Shown here: piece after piece, positions 23,237 through 36,547 of the stretch
Numbering within the stretch: position 1 is the first letter of the stretch
How the letters are laid out: every line of letters starts with the position of its first letter
From: Cheiracanthium punctorium
Taxonomy: Eukaryota > Arthropoda > Arachnida > Araneae > Cheiracanthiidae
Reading direction: 5' to 3'
DNA length: 64,000 bases
Assembly: GCA_038373885.1 (NCBI GenBank)
Contig: JAWZYV010013281.1
Coordinates: forward strand, 206,865-270,864
Translations under genes and position numbers: made by a program
The notes under the pieces: generated by a model
Databases searched by the model: none
Seen by the model: the letters and a program-made list of their open reading frames with translations, nothing else
What the model was told of the DNA's origin: nothing

Positions 23237-24153
23237 GTATTATTTTCTCTTTAGATAAGTTTTAAATTTCATTTTAAATAAGGAGTATGTGTCAGACTTG
23301 TTCATATTACGCATTATAGCAATTATCTTATAATAGTAAATAAAATCCTTGAGAGCGGCCATCCCCTCTGAGCGGCCAAATATTCCCGGTACAGTGGGTG
23401 GCCGCTCAGAGAGGATTCACTGTACATCCGTAAGAACAAATACATGCACCAACTCACGTTCTACGGGCGGAACGATATGTTATTATTAAGCATATGTTGT
23501 TAAATTATAACATACAGTTCAAGATTCCACTATAGTCCAATATCCCCGCAAGCGGCCAGCCTTCACGCTTCTCTTCCCATCTAGCTCTGTATCTCTCTGA
23601 AAAAACAAAAGCTGCTCCTTTTTCCAAAACCATCGGATGTCGTCCAAGTTGGGGGAAGGGGGGGGGGATGAAGCCAGCGGGGCTTGAAATACAAAGTTGT
23701 TGGACTTGCACAGGAACGGCGGTGCAGTTCTGTTTCCACATAAATTATAAGTAGTCTTAAAACAATTATAGCATTCAAATACTATTAGGTTGAGTAGCAA
23801 GTGTAAACAATTGTTTTGTGTTGGGAAATTGACAATGATATTTTAATATCGCTTTTCAAGAAAATTATGCTTGCATCCTGCTCATACGCTGCACAGCCGC
23901 AGTTCTGAGAATTGCCCGACAGTATCGATCGATCTATTGTGTTATGCACTTTAAATTTATGAGTTACAATTTTTAATTTAAACATCCAGAGTAAAACTAT
24001 TTCTAATTTTTAGGAACTGGAACATTTAATTGCTCATCAAGGAAAAATTGTTCAATAGAGTTGCATTTTGCACTTCACTGTTCTAGGAAATTGCTGAAAG
24101 AATCAATCTCCTGATGATTTAAACACGTTTAGAAGTTTAAAATTGCCAATAAG

Positions 24154-25180
24154 CAACAGTGACGGATCCAGAAAAAAAAAATTCTGGAGGGATCACAGCA
24201 TTTTTTCCCCATTTTCTTATAAATTCATATGAATTCAAAAAATAAGTCAATCTTCTAAATCAGTGCTCCCCAACCTTTTTATCGCCGCGGACCGGTCAAC
24301 GTTTCATAATTTTACCACAGCCCGCTGACGGGGGGGGGGGGGTTGATTGTTTATATGTTAGATTATTTCATCTAATAATTTTAATTTAATTATATTTAAA
24401 TGCCTTCAAAATGAAATACGGTTATACCAAATAATGAATATAAAGTGATTTAACATTTTAACTGCACTAAAACGCTAAATCAATGAGAACCTTGAGCTTG
24501 TTTCTCTTCCATCTGGGGGTAAGAGGAGACAACGACACCCGAAGAGTGTTGCTTGTCACTTTTTGATGGTTTAGCACGAAGAACGCATGCCTGGGTCTGC
24601 CGTACGCGATTTCTTGAGTTTACGTTGACAGACCTGTTTTTTTATTATTATTCATGCGTTCCATTTATTTCAAATTTTTAATATTCAATAATGTTGATGC
24701 TGCTATTGTTTTGATGTATGAATGATGTTATGTTTATTTATTGTTCAATAAAACACTCGTTTTATTATTATTATTATTATTTTACAGGAAAGCGCATTTA
24801 TTTTCAATTTTATAACTGCAATTTTAATTCATAATCTTGGAATGTTTACTAAACAATAAACGAAATCAAAATAGTAGTTACAATATTTCATCCGAAACTG
24901 AGGTATAAATTAGCATAAATCCGGGAGAAATACACCATAATAAATAAACTGGAAATATAATGTTCCTTCGGCGGCCCACAGGACCGATGTAATTGATCAC
25001 AGCTGCGTGGAAAATATATGTAGACGGCGGACCACTTACATTTTATTCTAAACAAACATAAACATTATGCGTACGACATACATGTGAAAGTGGCCGGCCC
25101 ATCGGAAAATTCCCCGGCTTCCAGGTGGGCGTATCCGGGTGAGTGGCGGCCCGGTACCGGCTCGGGATTGGGGTCCACTG
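24154..25180. mobile_element. hAT element remnants
   Basis: The clear element is 24261-25180. It starts CAGTGCTCCCCAACCTTTTT and CGCCGCGGACCGGT, and ends with GGCCCGGTACCGGC and ATTGGGGTCCACTG, an imperfect inverse of the start. This terminus type belongs to hAT elements of the CAGTG..CCAACC group. The flanking 8-mers do not match, so the target duplication has decayed or an end is misplaced. A second hAT-like start, CAGTGACGGATCCAG, lies at 24157. No transposase is seen. Confidence 0.6.
24763..24784. repeat. (TTA)n microsatellite
   Basis: Pure TTATTATTATTA run. Confidence 0.85.
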
Positions 25181-25189
25181 TTCATTAAT

Positions 25190-27705
25190 GTAAACATAGC
25201 TCGCCTGAGGGGAAATGATGTGTCCTTATGCCTCGTCCCTAAATCCGCTAATGATAAGCAGTGTTTCCATTTCTTTCCAAAAAGGGCAGAAGGGGAATTA
25301 AATCAAAGGCAGAGCAACCCGATATTCCACTGGATTCTTTAACTGTACAGCTAATGTTCTTATAAAAAGAGAATTTTTCTAACCATCAACTAGGTTTTCT
25401 TCATGAATTGCATATTATGTATAGAAAGGCCAAACATGAACTCTGAGTATAAGTAAGAGGTTACCAACGTTGTTTCCGTAAAATATTCGTGCAATGAAAA
25501 ATTTTATGTTTAAGAAAAATGCATGTAATTTTAAATATGTTTATTCAGTGAATGGTTTTAATCAATTTATGTCCACCTTCGTGCTTCTTATTATCGTGCT
25601 TACCTTTAAGTTAGTGATTTTTTCGGCTAATTATTTTTTACAGATAATTGATAATGTACCGTTAAAATAACTGTAATAATCACCATTTTCTAAAAACTGC
25701 CCCCCCCCCTCCAATCTAATTAAATGTTTTAATAGAAATCTTTCCCTTTACATTTTCAGAAAAAAATGTACATACAACATTTTCAATTTAGCTGCAGCTG
25801 TCTTCCTGTTATCTATGTTGCTGAAATATGTAATTATAATGCCGTCTCGTCTTAGTATGTTATATTCTAACGCTCTTTCCTATCTAGTGACAATGGAAAA
25901 AGGTTTTAGTTCTTAACATGATGCAGTGAATAATTTAACTGAAAAGATGAAATAGAAATATTTTTATGCTTATAAATTCTTTTTCGTAAATTATTAAACA
26001 GATTCATATTATTTAGATTTAGTTTATAGCTTTGGTTAATAAATAAAGAGACAAGGGTAAGGAATTCTGAGATCTACTTAAACGCATTTTTTACATATTA
26101 ATTTAAAGCTACTGAAGTATTAAAATACTCTGAAACAATACATACATATTTTATAGTTGCGTCAATAGATGGAAAAAAAAACTGAAAAGGAAGCAATGAA
26201 AACACACTTCACTCTCTCTCTGTCGTACACTTTATAAACAAAATTTACTTTAAAATAAAACATATGTACTCTTTTAAACCTTTCGTTGCCTGGTAAAAAA
26301 TTAAAAGAAATACGCTCCTTAAAAACTGCTTTTCTTGGAGAATGTTTTTTTTGTTCAATCAGGGATCCAATTTCTGCACAAAGCAAACAATATTACGTTA
26401 AAATTAAAACAACAAGAATTACAACTTTTGTTTCTCTTATGTTTTTAATGATACTTTTGTACAAAAAAAGCCGTCGTATAGGAAGGAAAAGAAAGCAATT
26501 CAAAGAAAAAAAATAAATAAGTGGAAAGGAAAAAAAAAACATAATAAGAAGAAAGACTAACTTGATTCTTATCATTTCACTAATGCTTAGTCTCTAGTTC
26601 TCAAAGGATATTTACGTCTTTTATTCCATGTTCGTTGTACTGAAGATAATGCCTACAGAAACGTAAAACAGGCATATAATAAATGATAATCTGCAATTAA
26701 AGGTTTTATTTTTACTTATTTCTATTGACTGTTTTCTTATTGATTTTGGTGCTCTTTTACTTAGGATATAGAAAAATGTTTTATGAAACGTCTGCATGTG
26801 TATCGATAAATGTATCGAGTATATTAGATTTCGTAACAGATAAGATGTCAAAGTGGATCACTTCAGAGAAATTAAAACTAATGGAAAAGATGTAATGGGG
26901 ACATTATGCCGTGTTGTAATAGCTATGTAATGTACATTGGTGTATTTGTTCCGAATGTTGCAGTGTTTTATTGTAATCGTTATTAGCAAGGAGGCTTGTC
27001 TGTATTATTTTGTAGTAAAGTGTTCCTAGTCTTAATCTGTTTTAGTTTACTGCCGAGAAACAAAAGGTTTATCTTTTCTTAGGAAATTATTTTCTGTTAC
27101 GAAATGTTAAAGGATTTTCCATAGGAAATAATCCTGTTTGCTTCCGTTAGAGTGGAGTAATTTGATTAACAAGAGAAGTCTGTTGTATTGAAAGAAGAGA
27201 TTATCAATTGTATAATATTTTAGTGATAACTGTGGTACCTGCAATTAGGCAAAAATTTATAGCATTAAAACTCAAATACTTTTGTTGTTTGGAAATAATG
27301 ACTTAAAATACTTTTCTTGTTTTCAGTTTAAGGAATAAAAAGAAAAAAGAAAGACTGACACTTTTCTTTTTTTTTCACATTCTCCTTGAAAGAAAAAAAA
27401 AATCTACAAGATTTTTCCTTTAAAACGTAATAAATAAGAATACTAGGTTCAAGTTTAGCTTGCTTGTAATTAAAAAACTATTTGAAAACTAACTCATTTG
27501 TTAAGAAAATGACGCTTCTTTTCGGTATACCAGATAAAAGATATTCTGTGATTTGCCAATTAAGCAAAAAAGAATTATATTCTTTAACAAAAATTTATGA
27601 ACCATATACGTCATCTGTTGAACCAATATGAATAACATGTTTTATTATTGAATCATATCATCCGCATAGGTAAAAATAGTTACTCAGAGCTACTGTAGTA
27701 TAACA
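25190..27705. other. AT-rich stretch, no gene seen
   Basis: Only short open frames rich in Phe, Lys and Ile, typical of AT-rich non-coding DNA. No terminal repeats were recognised. Confidence 0.6.
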
Positions 27706-27707
27706 AC

Positions 27708-27897
27708 AGAGCTGCCAACTGCTACGATTTATAAATATCCACTGTCTTTAAACAATACTTTTTGGCTTAAGATATAGCAGAATGTTTGTTCTGCGCGGCA
27801 GAACTGGTTATCGTTTTGAAAAAACACATAAAGAATATATTGTTTATAAAAAAAAGTGGTTAATTATATTCCTTAGTAGTCGGTAGTTAGGCAACAA
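27708..27897. mobile_element. MITE, 'AATATAATTAACCAC' family
   Basis: Begins CAGAGCTGCCAACTGCTACG and ends AAAGTGGTTAATTATATTCC with GTTAGGCAAC beyond. The start also resembles the CAGAGCTGCCAAG family, hinting that the two families share ends. Confidence 0.65.
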
Positions 27898-27899
27898 TA

Positions 27900-29973
27900 A
27901 CGTTATAATTAACCTCAAAGCTCTCTACAACAATAAATATGTATTTCTAGTTAAAAGCAATATGCGAGGTGAGGTGTATTTATTACTGTTATAGGTCTAA
28001 ATTCATTCGCAAGTTTTACATAGAATCAAATTTTGCTGGTGACTTCGTACTTATTTACATTTAATGTATTTTCAATGCACTACTCAAGCAATGCACAGGT
28101 GCTTTCGGACGTCTAAAAGTTAAAGAGACAACATTTTTCAACATTTCGATAGTAAACTTTCGAATTGGTCGATAAAGGGAATTTTAGAATTTATATTTTA
28201 TGTATCTTTATTGAGAAAGTAAATTTTTTTCATCTAGGTTTTGACTGCAATTTTATTCTCCATAAAATTTAAATTCGTGTATGGTCACTGGAGGAAGTAA
28301 TATTTTAGTTTAGAGCCTATCATAAAAGATAATGAAATTTTGTAGGCTATAAACTTCACGATATACTATTTCAGCGTTCTTTTATAAGTAATGATTTTAT
28401 AATTTTCCCAAGCAATTTTTGATGAATAATGGATTTTTTTTTGTTTGTAGCACCTTAAAACACTTACGCACAACAATACCAATTCTATAATAACGAGAAA
28501 GAAAATAAAGCTATTAGAAGCACACAAGTTAGATGTAATTGGATTCCATTTGTCAGTTTGTTTAAACCTTCTTTCGAGTAGGAATGAAATAATCATATTT
28601 CGTAATCAGTTTAGGTCTGTATAGTTGTTTGTTCCCCCCGTTTCTTACTTTTCAGACAGTTCAAGAATATTGTGAAAGTGATAGGCACAAATCTGAAGTT
28701 TTAACAATCTCCACCCTGCTTTAATTTTACTAAAATCTTTGTAAATTATGAAATGCATAATTTTATTATGAATGAATGGAAATTTTTGAACTTGTCTAAA
28801 GCATCCGAAAACCAAATGATAATACATAAACATTAAATAATACTTGGAATTTAAAACAAAATAATTTAATTATTTTTGAGAAGCTGTTGAAATGAAAGAT
28901 GAAACATTAATTCTACTTCAAGTGTCAAACTAGAATAGTATATGAGCTCTAAAACATTTTTGCATAAATGTATTCTTGCCAAGTTTATTTATTCAACGAG
29001 TATTCTCGTGAAAAGAATTATTCGGTATTAGTTCAGTCTGCTTTTGCTTTTTACAAGAATTACTCAAAAGTGCAGGAGTTAGATGTCTCTTTAATTTAAA
29101 ATAAAGCCATAATTTATCATTCTTTTATATATTAACTGATAAGAATCAAATGCAAGTTCCAAAAGTGAAATGAACTTTTTCACTTGAATAGCTTTTTTTT
29201 TTTTTTAAACTTTGAAGGTGCGATGAAACGGCAAAACAAAATACAAGTATATTGCCGTTCTCATTTGGCTAGAAGAGCTACATTCTAGATATTTTGATAT
29301 CCGATTTAGTATACAAAATTTTGCTGATAGTAAAATGCCTTTTAACTTATTATATTATTCTAATACAGAATTTTTACAGTTTACAGACTAATTAAATTCT
29401 AATAAAGAATTTTTACAGCAATTTTTACAGTTTACTTTTGACTCCATAGTAATATTCATTTACTGTTTTTCTTTTTGAATAATTAGAAAAAATATCATGC
29501 GAATGGCTTCAAAATTGGTAATGCGTCAACGAGCTTTTAGCCGATTTTGAGGATTATATCATCCAGATTATTGTTAGCGGTTGTGTTTCATGAAAGTAGA
29601 AAATTGAGGTTTTTACCATTGATGATCTCTAAATAGCTGTAATTATCTTCTATCTAGAAAATTATTACATATGCGGCATCTGTGTGACAGAAATTTTTAT
29701 ATTCTCAAGTCTTCCGCGAATTCAACATGTGTATGCTGTTAAATGTGTTTGACATATAACTTTCTACGTTATCCTTGCACTACAGTGAGCTTTTTGAAAA
29801 CAACAATTGGCGTTGTCCACTAAAAATTATATATTCAGTGCTAGCTTTACTTTGAAGACATACTTCTGTTGAAGCATGCTTTTGGGCTATGAAACAATGC
29901 ATGTATTTGTTAGCTGAAGCTTCAGCATCTATTCACACTTTTTTTTACAAGAATATTGGAAGCTGTGAACATT
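27900..29973. other. AT-rich stretch, no gene seen
   Basis: No ORF, exon, RNA gene or paired termini recognised. Confidence 0.6.
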
Positions 29974-29977
29974 ATAT

Positions 29978-30871
29978 TGTTACGAATTTTCGGGGCAACC
30001 CACTCTTCTGGGATTGAAAATTGTTTAAATTTCGTATTCTACGCGTCAAATTGTTAAATTTTGCTTTTTGTTGCATCAAAATCTGTCAACTAAGACGCGA
30101 AATACGGAGTTTTCGGTTTTCATATTCGTTTGTATAGCATTTTCTAGAAATCTTGAGAAATATTGGTCCTAGGCCTGTGGTAACTTCACTTTTGGTGACT
30201 ATTTTTGGCGTGAAATTTGGCGATATTTCGCCCAAAGCCGACAAGCTTGGCGACATTTCGTTATTTGGCGCGATTTTCCCAATGGGGCTTGTAAAGATAC
30301 TTTTCTGCATTACCATGCATAATAGCTCAATATTTCTCTTCTATGACGTAATAAAAATTCCCACCTTATATGGAATCTTCGAGACTCTTTTGGAAGCTTC
30401 TTGTAGCGTCTGCGTTGCCTATAGATACAAGCATTCAGAGGCCCCAGTTCAGAGTGCATCGAGCTTCGGATGAGTTATCTGCTCTTCTCTATGAACTGAG
30501 TAATAGAAGCGGTATTTCCGTGTGCGCTTTTGAAGCTTTGTTTTTAAGTGCTGTGTGCAAATCTTTCATTGCTTAGTTTTGAGGGATGGCTAGTGTTATC
30601 TCTATATTTCCACAGAATTTTACCTGTGGAAGTGTTTTATTTTGTATGAGAATTACAGCATTTGTGAAAACTTCGGTACTGAGTGGACTGTTATAAACGA
30701 GCTACTCGCCGTTAGTGCATGTGAATTTTGTACAGCTGACTGTTCGACTGAGTTCTAGAAGCAACAAAGTTTGTGTTCCATCCTGACAAGTGGAATATTA
30801 TACGAGAACTTTCTACACCAACTGGACTTTAAAACGACGAACGCAGGAAACAAGCAGAGTATTCTGCAACA
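29978..30871 (+). mobile_element. Solo LTR (Ty3/gypsy type), copy 2
   Basis: 894 bp, TGTTACGAATTTTCGGGGCA...GTATTCTGCAACA, flanked by ATAT (29974-29977 and 30872-30875). It is homologous along its length to copy 1, including GTGGAAGTGTTTTATTTTGT and TTCCATCCTGACAAGTGGA. There is no internal region, so it is a solo LTR. Confidence 0.85.
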
Positions 30872-31290
30872 ATATATAATGCTGTCAATTGATAGCTAAG
30901 TAATTATTGCCAAGCTCATAAGAGTCTGATGTCTACTTCTGTGAATGAAAATGGTCCACACATTTAGAAAATGGGAAAGTCCATATTATACGGAGATGAG
31001 TTTCATGTGCATAAACAGCATAATGATGTTACCGTTACGAAGTTTTATCTATTTTTCCATCGCTATTTCCAGTCAATTGCTAACAGCCAATTTCCAGTCA
31101 ATTGCTTGCAGTGTCAATTACTAACTTGTCTTTGTTCTGCAAATCAAGTTTATATCATCCTCTGGCAAGCAATAACTATCTTATCTTTTCTGCCTAACCT
31201 GGTTGCAGAATGTTAACGAAAAATTCTGCAGCTCAATAAGTTAGGTATTTGATTTCTTCTATTGGCGTGGATCTTTATCCTTGGATGAAG

Positions 31291-31480
31291 AGATATGCAG
31301 GCTACGGTGCAGACATTTTGGCCACACCCGCTTGCACCCGAAGAGTCATGTGACCAAAGTTGTGTGGCCATCTTAGTTTGAGATAACAACAGTAAAGTGG
31401 TCACACCCTCTAGGCTACACGACTCTTCGGGTGCAAACAATCGTGACGAAAATGTCAGCACCGCAGCCTGTATATTTCTT
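31291..31480. mobile_element. MITE, 'GCAGGCTACGGTGCTGA' family, copy 2
   Basis: AGATATGCAGGCTACGGTGC at the left, GTCAGCACCGCAGCCTGTAT at the right; internal ACCCGAAGAGTCATGTGACC faces CGACTCTTCGGGTGCA. Confidence 0.75.
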
Positions 31481-32239
31481 CAGCAACAGCTTTATCATAA
31501 ATGATCAGATCCAGTCTTGATCTTCTTGTCTTCGTAATAGTAAATGTTGGATTGCATAAAATAACCCGTATTCTGAGACAAACAAAAAGAAAACAACTCC
31601 TTTGGAGGCGATTTTAAGCTACAGAATTTTTCCTCAAACAATCCGCCATTTAAAGCCGATTCAGGGGCTCTACCACCATAGTATCGGAAAGCTTTAGCTA
31701 GCGAATATATCGAGCCTTCTTGTCTCATGACGTCACAGTCCGAGAAATATCCGATATGCCCTACCATGATCCTATCGTGATTGTTTCACTATCGTATTGA
31801 CTATCGGAAATAATGCTGTTTTTTCCCGACACGTTGGATGCAGGCGAAAACTTGCATTCCGATATAGGGGAGTACGAGATGGATGGGTTTTTATTGTGTG
31901 GATCGCGGAGTGTCAAGTACTTCCACAAAAGGACCCCTCTCCCTACCATTTTGGGTCTGTCAAAAACGGACTTCCACTCGTGATGGATGCCTTCGGAGTC
32001 TTCGAAAATTCTGAAGACAATGCCTTCGTTTAAGAAAAAGGGAAAGCCTAGTGTTTTGATTGGTTGATCGCTCTGAGTGTCGGACAGACCTCTAGCAAGC
32101 ACAAAAATACTCGCTTGTTTTATTCGACACTCATCGTGGTAGCACCAAAAGGAGAGTCGCGACTATTTATCCGAAGTATCTGACTATCCGTGAGCGAGAA
32201 ATATTCGTCTCTGATATTCTACGACTCCGCGGCCTAAGA
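31481..32239. other. GC-richer segment between two sibling MITEs
   Basis: About 760 bp with visibly higher GC than the surrounding DNA. It contains overlapping open frames on both strands (31797-32033 plus, 31761-32102 minus), none with recognisable motifs. Both flanks are MITEs of the same family. It could be captured DNA or the remains of a larger element. Confidence 0.45.
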
Positions 32240-32432
32240 GATATACAGGCTGCGGTGCTGACACTTTGATCACACCCTTTAGCACTCGAAGAGTTATGTG
32301 ACCTAGGGGATATGTCCATCTTACTATCGTTATCTCGGACTAAGATGATAGCACCCCTTTGGTCACATGATTCTGCGGGTGCAAAGGGGTGTGGCTAAAA
32401 TGTCAGCTCCTGAGCTTGTATATCTCGTCAGC
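32240..32432. mobile_element. MITE, 'GCAGGCTACGGTGCTGA' family, copy 3
   Basis: GATATACAGGCTGCGGTGCT at the left; right end GTCAGCTCCTGAGCTTGTAT. Confidence 0.7.
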
Positions 32433-32434
32433 CA

Positions 32435-34070
32435 CGATAAGGATGTATTGTTCCTGGTAAACGCAAGAAACAAACACAGCGTATTTATTTTATCTAGCTA
32501 TTATAGAATTTATTCTAAATGATGCTGTGCAATATCTAACAAAAAAAAAAATACTTTATTTTCCCTAGCACATTTCCATCCTCTCGTTAAATAGTTATTT
32601 ATTACATCGCATCAGAGTCGTTCCTTGAATCTTGTATACTAAAACTAAGTGTATAGATCTCCTAATCTGTTCTAATTGTATGGAATTGTTAAACAAAATG
32701 GAATGCAATAAACATTGACGAGTGAAAATATTTTGTTTATAAATTGCAATTTTATGATTACAGTTAGCAGTTAGTACTACTTTCAGGAATGTTATTGTAC
32801 CGTATGATGTAGAACAGAAGCATATGTCTTATTCATATAATGACTGAAGCCAGCCAAATTCTGAAGCTAGACCAAATGTCTAAAATTAATCACATTTGAC
32901 CCTGAGCCAAAATGTAATTCCACTAAAACTAAGCTGGCGCACTAAATAGATTAAGTTTAATATAAAACAACTGATGTATATATTTTTAAATATTCTGCAT
33001 AACCAATACCTGTTAGAAAATAAAAATACCTTGGCAACTTCCAATTTTTCTCAAAATTGAAATTCAACGTTAAATATCCCTTTTGCAATCACTATTTTCA
33101 TTTTGTGAGCTTCAAAAGTTTCAATATAATATCTAGCGGATAATTTTTAATTTTCCTTTGAAGATTAAAAGCGATTAAAAAATGAATAAAAAAATCAGGG
33201 GCATACCATTAAAAAGAACATGTTTATGTTATTATTTACATTTTATGAATATTATATTCATAGTTTATTTAAATTTATCTTTCATAAAAAACCAGTGTTG
33301 CGATTTTTTTTTTGAAAATTATAAAATATTAATATTAGATTTTTAAAGAAGTGATGATAACCCATGAGATTATAAAAGTTTGTGAATAAAGTAGGGTAAT
33401 TACTTTAAGTATAATATGCGTTAAAGGATAAAACATAAAAATTAATTATACACACATTATGCCCATAAACTTGTTTTTTATTATTAATAGTTAACATAAA
33501 AAAATGATACATTTTTAAAATTTATCTCTTTAATGTGAGACGATATGACGAAAAAATCGTCATTTTAGACAAGTTATACATACTAAAGGCATATTGTAAA
33601 TTAAATAAATAAATATGATTTTGCACCGTGATACCTTGCTAAAATACCCCCCCACACACACACACACACACCTTGATCTTATTTATTTATTTAAGAACTT
33701 TAAATTTCTGCTGCGATAAATGATTGCAGCGATTACAGATTTAAAACTAGTCTTTATTACAAAAACTTCTGAATTGTAACTAGAGATTCATTCACCCTAA
33801 TGAAAATTTCTGATTTCTGATTCCGTTATCTGAAAGAGACAACCCTAATTGATACTTCGCTGGATATTAGTGTACGCTTATTTATCACTACACTAGTGGA
33901 CAGTGGAGATATACCAATGGTATATATACTAGTGTGGTATATCCCAGTGTGGTATATATACTAGTGGAGATATACCAATGGTATATCTCCCAGCCAAGGC
34001 GCCGACACCTGGCTCCACTTTGAGCGAGGTGTCGACGGGTGGCAAGCCAAGGCAAACAGTATTACCTATT
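32435..34070. other. AT-rich stretch with local repeats, no gene
   Basis: It contains a (CA)n run at 33650-33672 and an irregular repeat near 33895-33990 built from GGAGATATACCAATGGTATA and TATATACTAGTG. No coding signal is seen. Confidence 0.6.
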
Positions 34071-34071
34071 T

Positions 34072-34250
34072 TTAGAACTGCCAACTGCTCCGGAATATAA
34101 ATAAACACTTTTTTAAAACAGCAATATCCCGATCAGATTAGGACGAGATTTCGAGTTAAACGTACGGCTTTATACCATATTGAAAAAAATGTTTACAAAA
34201 ATTTACTGTTTACTAATAGTGGTTGATTATATTTCGGAACAGTTGCAACA
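34072..34250. mobile_element. MITE, 'AATATAATTAACCAC' family
   Basis: AGAACTGCCAACTGCTCCGG...AATAAACACTTTTTT at the left; AGTGGTTGATTATATTTCGG and CAGTTGCAAC at the right. Confidence 0.65.
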
Positions 34251-34735
34251 CCTCCTAGATAAAGCAAGCCTAACAACTGCTACTTCACCAAGCTTCGACG
34301 TCATCACTAGGCCTACGTTTGAAGAGCAAGGCAAAGAATTCTACCATCCCCCTAATGCAAAATACAGATTTGCCAACTTTCAACACCTCCAACATACAGA
34401 AAGCCGAATAATTCAAGCTTTAACGTCATCACTAGGCTTACGAAGATGACGTCATCACAGTTTTATTTTCACAAAGTAAAGCTATTAAAAATATCTGTGA
34501 ATTTTACAAATATTAGCAAATATCTTAAATTAAACATTAAAATTAAAATACCTTTCTTATACAAATTACTCTCTATGATCTATTATCTTATCAAATTATC
34601 TAATGTCGTAGTTAAAATCTCCATTTGTTGCAAAATTAAATTTTTCATCTCAAATTATTAAAATTTTGTTAGGAATAAGTAAATTCACCAGTAATTTTTA
34701 ATAGTTTTATTTTGTGAAAATAAAACTTTTGAACG
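34245..34735. mobile_element. MITE with TGACGTCA-rich ends, copy E (rearranged)
   Basis: The left end CACCTCCTAGATAAAGCAAG is followed by a foreign or duplicated segment. A second start-like block then appears (CACCTCCAACATACAGAAAG, 34386), followed by GATGACGTCATCACAG and the usual internal sequence. The right end is eroded. Confidence 0.65.
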
Positions 34736-34739
34736 ACTC

Positions 34740-36055
34740 GGTAACAGTATCGCAGATCAAAGGAAGGGGGCAATGGGGTGACTTCCTGAATCCACATGAC
34801 CCTTAAAATCTGTTTAATTGTTTCACAAATCTAACCCACCATTAATATGGGCTTGACTTGCTTGCAGCGGAGAAGCCACGAAAGCGATTGCGTCAGTTCG
34901 ACGCTGAGTGCTTTGAAATTCGAGGTTTTATTGTATAAAATTAGTAATGCACTTATTTTTAGGAAAAAATTCTTAAAAGTAAATCTAGAGGTAGTCAAAA
35001 TCGTTTTTTTCGGCGAAATATGGCCCCCGAAATTTTTCGGGATCACATTACTTCCTCCGTAATACTCCGTACCAAGAAGTAAGGAAAAAAACAATGGAGG
35101 GCTTTTTCAAGTAAGAAAATCCTTGAATTATCGTAGCAATAGGAAATGTACGTGGTGTATCTGTATAAATTTTGTATTTGCTAAAATGTACAATTAACTC
35201 TACACGATTTATTTATTTACAGTTTTCCCTTTAACTGAGTTTTCCGGCTATCCGAGTCAGTCAGTTCACATTAACAGTGTCTGTGTAATACAAGCATTTT
35301 TTATATTTCAATTTCCGTTTATAGAAATACGTTGATATGGAATTCATTTTGTTCTTTACATTAGAGATTTCCCAAGTTGAGCATGATAATGCCCTACTTG
35401 GGAAATTTAACTTGACGTTTAGATCTCTAATGTGAACGTCATGCATAACTAGGAGTTATTTGTAGTACAGGAATTATTTGTTTTGTTTTACAAAAGACTT
35501 CTCAGGGATGACGCTTTGTAGACGGTAAGTCGAATGAAAAGGCGAGGTGGGTATGGTTAATCTCCTTTGACTTTTTTTTTTTGTAAAACCGTTCTATGTG
35601 TGTATACACGCAAGTAAGACATTTGTGTTAGAAAGATTTTTATAATCGATATCTCTTGCGCAACGCCTGTTTTTGTTGTAACTTTCTTAGCGTGGAGGAA
35701 AGCGAAAAGTGGGCGGTGATGATAACGATCCAGTTGATTGCGGTGGATGGAGGCTAATGTTTGATAAGACGACGAGCTTCTACAGCCTTCCATGTGACCA
35801 AGAACGACTCTACTTTCATTGCGAGGTCAGGAAAGGAGAAAGTAAGTAGATAATAATCGGTGGAAACTAAAACAGATTTCATTTATCTGATTTACTACCA
35901 AGTACGAAAAAACATCCTAGATACATAATTTTAGTTTAATAATGTATTCTTTATAGTCAAATGTCAGACACAGTAAAATACAACTAAAGTGCTACATATA
36001 CGACCTAGTTAATATTCAGAAAAGTTTTTCAGTTTTATTTTATTTTATTTATTTT
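34740..36055. other. No gene seen; one short hairpin
   Basis: A hairpin at about 35357-35434 pairs ACATTAGAGATTTCCCAAG with ACTTGGGAAATTT...CTCTAATGT. Short frames in 34831-35094 on both strands are shadows of one another without motifs. Confidence 0.5.
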
Positions 36056-36224
36056 TTATTTTTTTACAAGCCGGTTGCGAAGCGGCGCGTGAGCCGTAAT
36101 TTGCTCATTTCGGTCGCGAAGTGTCGCTGGTGCGCGTGTGGTTTGGAAGAGCCAATTTATTTCACTTTTGAAAACATTTTGAGTTTGGTCGCGAAGCGGC
36201 CATTTGCGGATAGACTGGTCGCCA

Positions 36225-36350
36225 TTGCCCGTCCTTTCAGAAGGGGTAATGCCGGCCGCCCATTGAGTCCCTATAATAAAATGGCCTGCAGTTTGGGCCT
36301 TGATAGTATCAAAGGCTCGTGGCCAGTGCCTGCCCATTGGAAAGAAAATG
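36225..36350 (+). repeat. SINE body fragment (family A)
   Basis: CGTCCTTTCAGAAGGGGTAA, GGGCCTTGATAG and GTGGCCAGTGCCTGCCCATT correspond to the body of the SINE at 17605-17830. No tRNA-like head precedes it. The GC-rich block 36065-36220 is unassigned; GGTCGCGAAG occurs in it twice. Confidence 0.55.
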
Positions 36351-36547
36351 TTAGGCAAGAAAATTAATAAGCAATCTGCTTATGATTTGTCATAAGAAGT
36401 GACTACAAACATTTTTCCAAATGTGACACCATACCCCATAGTTCCTCGGCCAGTTTTATCATACTGCTTAAAAAAAAGGCCTTCTGCTCAAAAACCCGCT
36501 GGCTGCGTAGCAGTTAAACGTCTCTTTATGTAGTTTTGGGTTTTTTG

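Larger units (their letters stand above)
22712..23422 (+). mobile_element. pogo/Tigger-like deletion derivative
   Basis: The right end reads (on the minus strand) CAGTGAATCCTCTCTGAGCG, then GGCCACCCACTGTACC, flanked by TA. The left end CCGTGAGACCTCTCCAAGCG follows TA. Sub-repeats of GAGCGGCCA/AGCGGCCACCC occur at both ends, as in pogo and Tigger elements. It retains only the last exon of a transposase. Confidence 0.7.

Noticed and set aside
24261..25180. 8-bp target duplication for the large hAT-like element
   Set aside because: TTCTAAAT and TTCATTAA do not match well enough to claim a duplication.
31761..32102. 113-aa minus-strand frame
   Set aside because: A plus-strand frame overlaps it and neither shows recognisable motifs; longer frames are expected by chance in this GC-richer patch.
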